Origin: Dyella japonica DSM 16301
Lineage (GTDB): Bacteria; Pseudomonadota; Gammaproteobacteria; Xanthomonadales; Rhodanobacteraceae
Length of the DNA: 64,000 bases
Reading direction: 5' to 3'
Assembly (NCBI RefSeq): GCF_001010355.1
Contig: NZ_JPLA01000003.1
Span: forward strand, 33,643-97,642
The notes under the pieces are model-generated. The model was given only the letters and a program-made list of their open reading frames with translations, did no database searches and was not told the origin of the DNA. Positions 52,385 through 60,346 of the stretch are shown piece after piece (positions within the stretch are counted from its first letter, which is position 1; each line of letters opens with the position of its first letter). The position numbers and the translations under genes were made by a program.

Positions 52385-52816
52385 ATGCGTATCGGCAACG
52401 ACCGTCGGCAAGACGACTTCGAGATCAACGTGATCTCGCTGATCGACGTGCTGCTTACCCTGCTGATGTTCTTCGTGTTGACCACCACGTTCATCCAGCA
52501 CTCGCGCCTGCAGGTGACCCTGCCCAAGGCCAGCGCGGAAGAGCGCGACATGCAGGCCCCCGCGCTCACCGTGGTGGTGGACCGCGACGGCCACTTCTTC
52601 GTGGGCAGCGACGAGGTGCATGGCGAAGGCGTCGAGCCGCTCAAGCAGGCCATCGCCAATGTGGTCGGTGATGATCGCGAGCGCCAGGTCACCATCCGTG
52701 CGGACGCCATGACCCCGCATCAGAACGTCGTCACCGCCATGGACGCGCTGGGCCAGCTTGGCTTTACCAAGTTGTCCATCGCCACGACGCCCAGCCAGGC
52801 GGATAACGCTCAGTGA
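52385..52816 (+). CDS. exbD: ExbD/TolR-family biopolymer transport protein
   Basis: A 143-aa protein with one helix carrying the key aspartate (INVISLIDVLLTLLMFFVLT). The periplasmic domain has LPKASAEERDMQAPALTVVV and the conserved ending VVTAMDALGQLGFTKLSIAT. It lies between exbB (3 bases) and msbA (4-bp GTGA overlap). Confidence 0.95.
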   Translation: MRIGNDRRQDDFEINVISLIDVLLTLLMFFVLTTTFIQHSRLQVTLPKASAEERDMQAPALTVVVDRDGHFFVGSDEVHGEGVEPLKQAIANVVGDDRERQVTIRADAMTPHQNVVTAMDALGQLGFTKLSIATTPSQADNAQ

Positions 52817-54585
52817 GCAACGGCAAGGTAAAGATCTGGGACGCGCACACGCGCCAGATCTACAAGCGCCTGTTCGGTTACACCAGGCGCTTCTGGGTGG
52901 TGGGCGTGATCGCCATCGTCGGCATGATTGTCGACGGCGGCGGCCTGGCCGTGTTCACCAAGCTGCTGAAGCCGATGATCGACAAGCTGTTTGTCGACAA
53001 GGATCCGGTGTTGATTTTCTGGATGCCGATCTGGATCGTGCTGATCTTCCTGGTCCGCGGTGTAGGCACCTTCGCCAGCAGCTACGGCGTGTCCTACATC
53101 GGCCGCAACGTGGTCAACGCGATGCAGCGCGATGTGTTTGGCGCGTATCTGCGCCTGCCGGCGACGTTCTTTGGCCAGGAGCATTCCGGCCATCAGGTAT
53201 CGCGCATCACCTATACCAGTGAGCAGGTGGCGTCCGCCTCGACTGATTCGGTGAAGGTGGTGGTGACCGAAGGCGTCACCGTGATCGGCTTCATCTACGT
53301 GATGCTGAGCACGAGTGCGTACCTCACGCTGGCGTTGTTCGTGATGGTGCCGCTGATCATGTTGATCGCGGGCATTGTCAGCCGTCGCTATCGTTCGATC
53401 AGTCGCCGCATCCAGGGCATGATGGGCTCGGTGACCGGCACGGTCGAAGAATCGGTCGAGGCGCACCGCGAGATTCGCATCTACGGTGGCCAAGAGCAGG
53501 CGGCCGCGCGTTTCAGGGACGTCACCGACAGCACGCGGCGACTGAACCTCAAGATTGCTTCCACCAACGCGCAGTCGAGCACGGCGATCCAGACCGTGGC
53601 GGCGCTGGCGCTTGCAGTGATGGTGTTTTTGGCCACGCGGCCGTTCGAAATCCAGCACATGACCGCCGGTGTGTTCATCACCGTGCTGACCGCCATGGGC
53701 GGCCTGATGCCGTCGCTGAAACGGCTGGCGAATATCCAGTCGAATATCCAGAGCGGCATTTCCGCGGCCGAAAACCTGTTCGAGATCATCGATACGGCGC
53801 CCGAGGTGGACGTAGGCACGCGTGTGCTGGAACGCACCCAGGGCGACATTCGCTTCGAAGATGTGGGACTGGTGTATCCGCGCGGCGAGTTCGAAGCCTT
53901 GCGCGGCATCGACCTGCACTGCGCGCCGGGCACGGTCACCGCACTGGTGGGGCGCTCGGGCAGCGGCAAGAGCAGCCTGGTCAGCCTGCTGCCTCGCTTC
54001 AATGCGCCGACCACCGGCCAGATCCTGCTCGATGGCGAAGACTACGAGAGCATCACGCTGGCCTCGTTGCGCCGGCAGATCGCCTGGGTGGGGCAGAGCG
54101 TGGTGTTGTTCGATGGCACGGTGGCGGAAAACATCGCCTATGGCGAACTCGCCAGTGCGAGTGAAAGCGACATCATCGCCGCGGCCCAGGCTGCCAATGC
54201 TTGGGAATTCATCCAGAAGATGCCACAAGGCATCCATAGCGTGATCGGGCAGGGCGGCAATCTTCTTTCTGGCGGCCAGCGTCAGCGCCTGGCGATCGCC
54301 CGCGCGATCCTCAAGAACGCACCGATCCTCGTGCTGGACGAAGCGACCAGTGCGCTGGATACCGAATCCGAGCGCCTGATCCAGCAAGCGCTGCAGGGCC
54401 TGATGAAGGACCGCACGACGCTGGTGATCGCCCATCGCCTGTCCACCATCGAGCATGCCGACCAGATTGCCGTGATGGACCAGGGCCGCATCGTCGAGCG
54501 CGGCACGCATGCGGACTTGCTGGCCTTGAACGGCCACTATGCCGCGCTGCATCGCATGCAATTCCACAGCCAGGCCAGTGACTGA
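52813..54585 (+). CDS. msbA: Lipid A export permease/ATP-binding protein MsbA
   Basis: A 590-aa ABC half-transporter that flips lipid A-core across the inner membrane. Six helices cover about residues 25-320. The ATPase part has Walker A GRSGSGKSSLVSLLPRF, signature LLSGGQRQRLAIARAI, and Walker B ILVLDEATSALDTESE. The start is GTG 52813, overlapping exbD. lpxK follows 9 bases after its stop. Confidence 0.97.
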   Translation: MSNGKVKIWDAHTRQIYKRLFGYTRRFWVVGVIAIVGMIVDGGGLAVFTKLLKPMIDKLFVDKDPVLIFWMPIWIVLIFLVRGVGTFASSYGVSYIGRNVVNAMQRDVFGAYLRLPATFFGQEHSGHQVSRITYTSEQVASASTDSVKVVVTEGVTVIGFIYVMLSTSAYLTLALFVMVPLIMLIAGIVSRRYRSISRRIQGMMGSVTGTVEESVEAHREIRIYGGQEQAAARFRDVTDSTRRLNLKIASTNAQSSTAIQTVAALALAVMVFLATRPFEIQHMTAGVFITVLTAMGGLMPSLKRLANIQSNIQSGISAAENLFEIIDTAPEVDVGTRVLERTQGDIRFEDVGLVYPRGEFEALRGIDLHCAPGTVTALVGRSGSGKSSLVSLLPRFNAPTTGQILLDGEDYESITLASLRRQIAWVGQSVVLFDGTVAENIAYGELASASESDIIAAAQAANAWEFIQKMPQGIHSVIGQGGNLLSGGQRQRLAIARAILKNAPILVLDEATSALDTESERLIQQALQGLMKDRTTLVIAHRLSTIEHADQIAVMDQGRIVERGTHADLLALNGHYAALHRMQFHSQASD

Positions 54586-54594
54586 GGCGATGGC

Positions 54595-55563
54595 ATGACG
54601 ACGGCCGAACGTCTCGAATCGGCTTGGTACGGCACAGCGCGTGCACCCTGGTGGACGTGGCCGCTGTCGCTGCTCTACGGCGCGATCACCGCGCTGCGGC
54701 GTGCGCTCTATCGCGTGGGCGTACTGCGTAGCGTGCGCCTGACGGTGCCGGTGATCGTGATCGGCAACCTGAGCGTGGGCGGCACCGGCAAGACACCGTT
54801 GACCATCGCCCTGGCCGAAGGACTGCGCGAGCGCGGCTATGCGCCGGGCGTAGTCAGCCGCGGCTACGGCGGCACGCAAAAACTTCCCTTGCTGCTGGAT
54901 GCGTCGGCCGAACCGTCGCAAGTCGGCGATGAACCCTGCCTGATCCGCGCCAGCGGCGTGCCGGTGGCGGTGGGGCGCGATCGACCCGCGGCGGCGAAGC
55001 TGCTGATCGACGCCGGTTGCGATGTCGTGATCGCCGACGATGGCCTGCAGCACTATGCGTTGGCGCGCGATCTGGAAATCTGCGTGATCGACGGCGTGCG
55101 CCGCTTCGGCAACGGCCGCTTGTTGCCGGCCGGCCCACTGCGCGAGCCCATGTCGCGCCTGCAGCAGGTCGACTATCGCGTCTGCAACGGCGACGCCGTG
55201 GCGCCCGGCGATATCGCGATGGAACTGCACGGCGGCATGGCCCGCGCGCTGGTCGACGATCATGCCAAACCGCTGGCGGATTTTGCCGGCCAGGCCGTGC
55301 ATGCGATCGCTGCGATCGGCAACCCCGCGCGCTTCTTCGCAAGCCTGCGTGCGCAGGGACTGCAGGTGATCGAGCATCCGTTTCCCGATCACCACGCGTT
55401 TATGCCGAACGATTTCCCGTTCGATGGCAAGCCGGTCTTGATGACTGAAAAAGATGCCGTGAAATGCCGGTCCTTCGCGCAGGCCCATTGGTGGTCGGTG
55501 CCGGTGCGGGCGGTTTTGCCGAAAGCCTTCTTCGACGACATCGCCGCGCGCCTGCGCCGTTAA
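54595..55563 (+). CDS. lpxK: Tetraacyldisaccharide 4'-kinase
   Basis: A 322-aa kinase that phosphorylates the 4' position of the lipid A precursor. The Walker A-like loop is GNLSVGGTGKTPLTIALAEG, and DVVIADDGLQHYALARDLEI holds the catalytic DDGLQH motif. An N-terminal hydrophobic helix binds the membrane. It follows msbA by 9 bases and is ended by a terminator. Confidence 0.97.
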   Translation: MTTAERLESAWYGTARAPWWTWPLSLLYGAITALRRALYRVGVLRSVRLTVPVIVIGNLSVGGTGKTPLTIALAEGLRERGYAPGVVSRGYGGTQKLPLLLDASAEPSQVGDEPCLIRASGVPVAVGRDRPAAAKLLIDAGCDVVIADDGLQHYALARDLEICVIDGVRRFGNGRLLPAGPLREPMSRLQQVDYRVCNGDAVAPGDIAMELHGGMARALVDDHAKPLADFAGQAVHAIAAIGNPARFFASLRAQGLQVIEHPFPDHHAFMPNDFPFDGKPVLMTEKDAVKCRSFAQAHWWSVPVRAVLPKAFFDDIAARLRR

Positions 55564-55581
55564 AGGCGCTGACCTCAACCA

Positions 55582-55616
55582 CAAAAAAAGCCGGCCTTCG
55601 CAGGCCGGCTTTTTGT
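55582..55616 (+). terminator. Intrinsic terminator after lpxK
   Basis: AAAAAAAGCCGGCC TTCGCA GGCCGGCTTTTTG; an A-run and T-run flank a GC stem, so it can act for lpxK and for the convergent glycine-zipper gene. Confidence 0.93.
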
Positions 55617-55633
55617 TTGCATCGTGCAGCGAC

Positions 55634-56110
55634 TTACTGGATGCGGGTGATATTGCCCTGCGGGTCGATCTGCACCAGATCGCCGGTGCGGATCGCGCTG
55701 GCATCGGGCACCGTCACATTGGCATAGGAGCCATTGCCCATGCGGATGCGCAAGCTGTAGCTGGCGTTCGGACGGCCGCTGTTGGCGCCGATGCGGTTGC
55801 CTGCGTAGCCGCCGCCGACGGCGCCGGCCACGGTGGCCAGGGTGTTGCCCTTGCCCTTGCCGACCTGGTTGCCCAGCACGCCACCGGCGATGCCGCCGAT
55901 GATGGTGCCGGCCATGCTGTGGTCGTTGCCCTGGGTGATGTTCTGGTCGATCGATTCCACCGTGCCGCACTGGTCACAGCGGATATAGATGCCGTCGTTG
56001 CGTACCAACACGCCGTTGCGCGCCGGCTGCTGGGACTGGGCGCTGGCGGCAAACGGGCTGATAGCCAGCAGGGCTGCCAGGGACAACACGGCGATACGGG
56101 GGGTGAACAT
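55634..56110 (-). CDS. Secreted glycine-zipper 2TM-domain protein with CxxCG motif
   Basis: A 158-aa protein from ATG 56110 (MFTPRIAVLSLAALLAISPF) with GAGAGAGAG upstream. It has a Sec signal peptide cut near ASA-Q, with no lipobox. A CDQCGTVESI motif precedes the glycine zipper (GTIIGGIAGGVLGNQVGKGK; VAGAVGGGYAGNRIG). The end reads VTVPDASAIRTGDLVQIDPQ. It is a clear paralogue of the lipoprotein at 40311-40763 but lacks the lipid anchor. A longer upstream frame to 56425 is rejected as it crosses the divergent gene. Confidence 0.87.
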   Translation of the reverse strand: MFTPRIAVLSLAALLAISPFAASAQSQQPARNGVLVRNDGIYIRCDQCGTVESIDQNITQGNDHSMAGTIIGGIAGGVLGNQVGKGKGNTLATVAGAVGGGYAGNRIGANSGRPNASYSLRIRMGNGSYANVTVPDASAIRTGDLVQIDPQGNITRIQ

Positions 56111-56275
56111 GGACTCTCTCTCTCCATTGGGTGGGCGTTGCGTCACCAGTCTAGCGAGGCAGGCTGAATGGCGGACTGAATGATTCGACCAAGAACCTCT
56201 ATCATGTGCACTTTTCCGCCCGACTGCCGTGACCCCTGCGGCACGTTGCGCAAGCCCTGCATCCTCGGAGCTGTC

Positions 56276-56674
56276 ATGAGCCTTATCCAAGTCCCGGTTT
56301 CTTACGGCGAGCTGATCGACAAGATCACCATCCTGGAAATCAAATCCAAGCAGATCACCGACGCCGCCAAGCTGGCCAACGTGCGCACCGAGCTGGACCT
56401 GCTCAACGCCACCTGGGCCAGCCACCCGGCCTCGCAGACCGACATCAGCGCCGAACGCGCCCGCCTGCTGGCCGTGAACGAGTCGCTGTGGGATATCGAA
56501 GACCGCATCCGCCTGAAGGAAAAGGCCCAGGCCTTCGACGCCGAGTTCATCGAACTGGCCCGCGCCGTGTACTTCCAGAACGACGACCGCGCGGCGGTGA
56601 AGCGCGAGATCAACCTCAAGCTCGGTTCGCAGCTGGTGGAAGAAAAGTCGTATCAGGATTACAAGGCGAAGTAA
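56276..56674 (+). CDS. DUF6165 family protein
   Basis: A 132-aa protein from ATG 56276 (MSLIQVPVSYGELIDKITIL) with CGGAG upstream. It is mainly helical and charged, with a Leu-rich middle (ELDLLNATWASHPASQ) and the ending SQLVEEKSYQDYKAK. It matches the small protein family DUF6165 often found near LPS or glycosyltransferase genes. Function unknown. A REP-like repeat follows. Confidence 0.8.
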   Translation: MSLIQVPVSYGELIDKITILEIKSKQITDAAKLANVRTELDLLNATWASHPASQTDISAERARLLAVNESLWDIEDRIRLKEKAQAFDAEFIELARAVYFQNDDRAAVKREINLKLGSQLVEEKSYQDYKAK

Positions 56675-56691
56675 TCACGCCTCATTTCCCT

Positions 56692-56756
56692 TGCGGGAGC
56701 GCACCCTGTGCGCGACTGACGCAACGTGCCAGTCGCGCACAGGGTGCGCTCCCACA
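56692..56756. repeat. REP-like inverted repeat, copy 4
   Basis: Arms 56692-56716 and 56732-56756 pair almost perfectly (TGCGGGAGCGCACCCTG; right end GGTGCGCTCCCACA) around a 15-base centre. It lies between the convergent DUF6165 and heptosyltransferase genes. Confidence 0.92.
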
Positions 56757-56768
56757 GGGAGAGGCGCT

Positions 56769-57812
56769 TCAGGAAAGCCCAAGGTGCGCTGCGCACGCCT
56801 CGAATCGCTCGATCACCTCATCGACGGCGATCAGATCCATCACGCCGGGCTTCTCGATCTTGGTGCCCCAGGCGATCTCGCTGGCGGGTTTGCCGAGGAA
56901 GGCGAGCGAGGCTTCGTTGTATTTGTCCACGCACCAGCGGCGGTCGGAATAGGGGCCCGAGCGGTTCGGGTTGCTGGCGGCGTGCAGGCCCAGCACTTTG
57001 CAGCCGACCGTGTTGGCCATGTGCATGGGGCCGGAGTCGGGGGTGAGCAGGATGGGCGCGCGCACCAGCATGGCCATCATCTTCTTGAGCGTGTCCTTGC
57101 CGGTGAGGTCGAGCGGTGCATGGCGGCAGGCGGCTAGCACGGCATCGGCCATGCTGCGTTCAAGGGCCGAAGGGCCGCCTACCAGCACCACGCGCCAGTT
57201 TTTCGTGGCGGCGTGATCCATCACGGCGGCGTAGCGTTCGGGCTGCCAATTGCGCAGCGCATGACTGGAGGTCGGGCTGACCAGCAAGGTCGGCTGCGCG
57301 CCGGGCAGCTGTTCGGCGGCCCATGCATGCGCTTCTTCGGGGATGGGAATATCCCAGCGCACCTGGGTCTGCTTGAGGCCCAGCGGTTCGCAGAAGCTGC
57401 CCATCGCATCCAGCACGTGTTCGCCGGTGCGGGCGGGGATGCGTTCGCCGATCACCAGGCCGTGGCCATCCTTGGCGCGCGCCTGGTCGTAGCCGATGCG
57501 GCGATCGGCCTTGATGAACAGGCTGAGCAGGTTGGAACGCAGCGCCACCTGCATCTGCAGCAGGGCGTCAAAGCGTTGCCCTTTCAACGCGGCGCCGACG
57601 GCGCGCATGCCGGTCAGGCCTGCGCCCTTGTCGAAGGTGACGAAGTTGACGCCGGGCAGGTCGCCCACCAGCTTGCGTTCGAGCTTGCCCACAAGCCAGG
57701 TCAGCTCGGTCTGTGGCCACGCCGCCTGGAGGGTTCGCACCAGCGGGACGACGTGGGTGACGTCGCCAATGGCAGAGGTGCGCAGCAGGCAGATCGAGGT
57801 GGGGGTGGGCAT
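56769..57812 (-). CDS. Glycosyltransferase family 9, LPS heptosyltransferase I-like
   Basis: A 347-aa GT-B enzyme from ATG 57812 (MPTPTSICLLRTSAIGDVTH). LRTSAIGDVTHVVPLVRTLQ is the GT9 N-terminal motif. RIGYDQARAKDGHGLVIGER resembles WaaC, and LLTPDSGPMHMANTVGCKVL is the donor-binding motif. It would add heptose (or another sugar) to the inner core. It is divergent from kdkA, 56 bases away, which acts on the neighbouring Kdo residue. Confidence 0.88.
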   Translation of the reverse strand: MPTPTSICLLRTSAIGDVTHVVPLVRTLQAAWPQTELTWLVGKLERKLVGDLPGVNFVTFDKGAGLTGMRAVGAALKGQRFDALLQMQVALRSNLLSLFIKADRRIGYDQARAKDGHGLVIGERIPARTGEHVLDAMGSFCEPLGLKQTQVRWDIPIPEEAHAWAAEQLPGAQPTLLVSPTSSHALRNWQPERYAAVMDHAATKNWRVVLVGGPSALERSMADAVLAACRHAPLDLTGKDTLKKMMAMLVRAPILLTPDSGPMHMANTVGCKVLGLHAASNPNRSGPYSDRRWCVDKYNEASLAFLGKPASEIAWGTKIEKPGVMDLIAVDEVIERFEACAAHLGLS

Positions 57813-57868
57813 TAGGCTAGAATCATCTGACTTAGGGCTCGGGGCGGGCGTCTGACGCGCAGAAGGCG

Positions 57869-58594
57869 ATGCAGGAACGAATTCGCGAAAGCGCCGCTGG
57901 TGTGATTCTGTTCGACGCCGCGGTGTCCCCACAAGTCGAAGACGATTGGTTCGAGCCCGCAGCATGGCGCGAACGCGGTGGTTTGCGGCAGCAATCGGGT
58001 GGTCGCGGCGGCGTGGCCATCATCGATACCTCAGCCGGTGAATGCGTGCTGCGGCACTATCGGCGCGGCGGCATGGTGGCCAAGCTGATGGGCGACCGCT
58101 ACCTGTGGCGCGGCGCGCAGCACACGCGTTGCTTCGCCGAATTTCGGCTGCTGGGCTTTATCGCCTCGCGCGGACTGCCCAGCGCGCAGCCCGTCGCCTG
58201 CCGTTACCGGCGTCATGGCTGGTTTTATACCGCCGACCTGATCACCCGTCGCATCGCCCATGCGCAAACGCTGGCCGAGTGTCTGGCTGCCGGGCAGCTG
58301 GACGGTGAAATGGCCGAGCTGGTCGGCGCGCTGGTGGCGCGATTCCATCGCGCGGGCATCTGGCATGCCGACCTCAATGCCCACAATGTGCTGGTGACCA
58401 GCGATGAGCTTTACCTGATCGACTTCGACCGCGGCTGTCTGCGCGAACCTGCCCAGAGCTGGCAGCAGGCCAATCTGCAGCGTCTGCGTCGTTCGCTGCT
58501 GAAGCTGGGCGCGGCGGCACAAGGCGAGGCCGCGTTCGACGAGCAGTTGTGGAAACCCCTGATCTATCGCTACGAGCGTACGCTGAGAGCATGA
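57869..58594 (+). CDS. kdkA: 3-deoxy-D-manno-octulosonic acid kinase
   Basis: A 241-aa protein-kinase-like enzyme that phosphorylates Kdo-lipid A. RHYRRGGMVAKLMGDRYLWR is the conserved N-lobe loop, and the catalytic loop is GIWHADLNAHNVLVTS followed by YLIDFDRGCLREP with the metal-binding aspartate. KdkA replaces the second Kdo in bacteria such as Haemophilus and xanthomonads. The end overlaps the MBL gene by 4 bp. Confidence 0.94.
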   Translation: MQERIRESAAGVILFDAAVSPQVEDDWFEPAAWRERGGLRQQSGGRGGVAIIDTSAGECVLRHYRRGGMVAKLMGDRYLWRGAQHTRCFAEFRLLGFIASRGLPSAQPVACRYRRHGWFYTADLITRRIAHAQTLAECLAAGQLDGEMAELVGALVARFHRAGIWHADLNAHNVLVTSDELYLIDFDRGCLREPAQSWQQANLQRLRRSLLKLGAAAQGEAAFDEQLWKPLIYRYERTLRA

Positions 58595-59349
58595 ACTGGT
58601 CCCTGCATTTCCTGGGTGTGGGTGCGGCGCACGCCGTGGAACTGGGTTCCTCGGCCGTGGTGCTTGAGCGCGACGGCAAGCCGCTGTTGCTGATCGATTG
58701 CGGTCCGGACACGCTGGATCGCTACGTCGCCGCGTATGGCGAGCCGCCGCGTGCGCTGTACATCACGCATACGCATATGGACCACATCGGCGGCATGGAG
58801 CGGCTGTTCTTCCGCCTGTGGTTCGACGAGCAGTGGAGGGGCCGCACGCAGGTGTTCGTGCATGCCGGGCTGCTGCCCTGGCTGCAGGCGCGCGTGGCGG
58901 ATTATCCGAACGTGCTGGCCGAGGGCGGCGTCAATTTCTGGGAAGCGTTCCGGCTGGTGCCGTGCACGCGCGGCTTCTGGCTAGATGGGCTGTGGTTCGA
59001 CGTGTTCGGTACGCGCCACCACATGGCGGGCACGTCGTACGGTGTCGCGCTGGCGGGCAGTTTTGCCTATACGGGCGACACGCGTCCGATTCCCGAAGTG
59101 CTTGCCCGCGTTGCGGCCGGCACGGAACTCATTGCCCACGATTGCGGTCTGATAGGTAATCCGTCGCATACCGGCATCGACGACATCGAGCGCGAATATC
59201 CCCAAGCATGGCGTGCGCGCCTGCGGTTGTATCACTACGGCAGCGAGGCCGATGGTCAGGCACTGGCGGCGCAGGGATACACCGTAGCTCGCACCGGCGA
59301 GCGCGTTGCCTTGCCTGCGCCGACGCCACTGCGGCCCGACGCCGGTTGA
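58591..59349 (+). CDS. MBL-fold metallo-hydrolase
   Basis: A 252-aa protein from ATG 58591 (MNWSLHFLGVGAAHAVELGS). The metal motif is THTHMDHIGGMERLFFRLW; further ligands are in GTRHHMAGTSYG, FAYTGDTRP and HDCGLIGNPSHTG. The RNase Z-like plan lets it act on phosphodiesters or other esters; the substrate is unknown. It overlaps kdkA by 4 bp (ATGA), so they are translated together, and DinB follows after 23 bases. Confidence 0.88.
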   Translation: MNWSLHFLGVGAAHAVELGSSAVVLERDGKPLLLIDCGPDTLDRYVAAYGEPPRALYITHTHMDHIGGMERLFFRLWFDEQWRGRTQVFVHAGLLPWLQARVADYPNVLAEGGVNFWEAFRLVPCTRGFWLDGLWFDVFGTRHHMAGTSYGVALAGSFAYTGDTRPIPEVLARVAAGTELIAHDCGLIGNPSHTGIDDIEREYPQAWRARLRLYHYGSEADGQALAAQGYTVARTGERVALPAPTPLRPDAG

Positions 59350-59372
59350 CTCCACTGCAGGACCTCCGATCC

Positions 59373-59876
59373 ATGTCCACGCCACACCTGCGCAAGCTGC
59401 TGCGATATCGCGCCTGGGCCGACGAGCTGATCTATGACGCCGTGGCCGCCCTGCCGGAAGGCGCCTCCACCGCGCCGCGCGCCACCATCTTCGGAAACAT
59501 GTTGCGCACGCTCAGTCACAGCTGGGTGGTCGACGACATCTTCCAGGCGCATCTGCAGGGTCGGGTGCACGGCTATACCAGTCGCAACACGCCCGAACCG
59601 CTGCCGTTCGACGAGCTGCGGTCGCGTCAGCAGGCCATGAATGGCTGGTACCTGGAGTACGCCAGCGCGCTCACGCCGGCGCAGGCCGCCGAGGTCGTCA
59701 CCTTCCAGTTCATCGGCGGCGGGGAAGGGCGCATGAGCCGCGAGGAGATGGTGCTGCACGTGGTCAATCACGCCACCTATCACCGCGGTTTTGTGGCCGA
59801 TATGTTCTACCAGGTGCCCGTGAAGCCGCCGGCGACCGACTTGCCGGTTTTCCTGCGGGACGCGCCCCAGGAATGA
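59373..59876 (+). CDS. DinB-family protein
   Basis: A 167-aa four-helix protein from ATG 59373 (MSTPHLRKLLRYRAWADELI). The metal-binding histidines of the DinB fold are at TLSHSWVVDDI and HVVNHATYHRGFVADMFYQ. DinB/YfiT proteins include thiol-dependent transferases and DNA damage-induced proteins, but the substrate is unknown here. It has GGACC upstream and is likely the last gene of the kdkA group. Confidence 0.9.
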   Translation: MSTPHLRKLLRYRAWADELIYDAVAALPEGASTAPRATIFGNMLRTLSHSWVVDDIFQAHLQGRVHGYTSRNTPEPLPFDELRSRQQAMNGWYLEYASALTPAQAAEVVTFQFIGGGEGRMSREEMVLHVVNHATYHRGFVADMFYQVPVKPPATDLPVFLRDAPQE

Positions 59877-59977
59877 GTCTGGGAGTGGGCCGCTATCTTG
59901 TATGAACGGCCCGGCCCCGCTATCCTCTCGCTTCTTTGCCGGGGCCTATGGGCGCTGGCAAGGGGTTTCACCATTGC

Positions 59978-60070
59978 GGAGAGGTGTCCGAGTGGTTGAA
60001 GGAGCACGCCTGGAAAGTGTGTATACGGCTTATCCCCGTATCGCGGGTTCGAATCCCGCCCTCTCCGCCA
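59978..60070 (+). tRNA. tRNA-Ser (anticodon GGA)
   Basis: A 93-nt class II tRNA: acceptor GGAGAGG/CCTCTCC, discriminator G, encoded CCA, long variable arm. The anticodon stem CACGC/GTGTG encloses loop CTGGAAA, so the anticodon is GGA. Confidence 0.97.
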
Positions 60071-60125
60071 GTGAGTGAAACCTGGCGTCGGCCTTGAGTC
60101 GACGCACAACGTACGTCTCTATGGT

Positions 60126-60229
<104 letters not shown>

Positions 60230-60346
60230 GCCGCCTTTTCAGGCCCCCCTCGATGCCTTCGCGTCATACTGCCGGATGAGCCGGCCGTTACTGACTTGCT
60301 GTCCGCGACTTGGCACAATCGACTTTCGCCCAAAGATAGGCACGGT

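Noticed and set aside
52810..55704. A 964-codon open frame antisense to msbA and lpxK
   Set aside because: Same reason: composition shadow, His/Arg/Gln-rich with no domains, and the plus strand genes are unmistakable.
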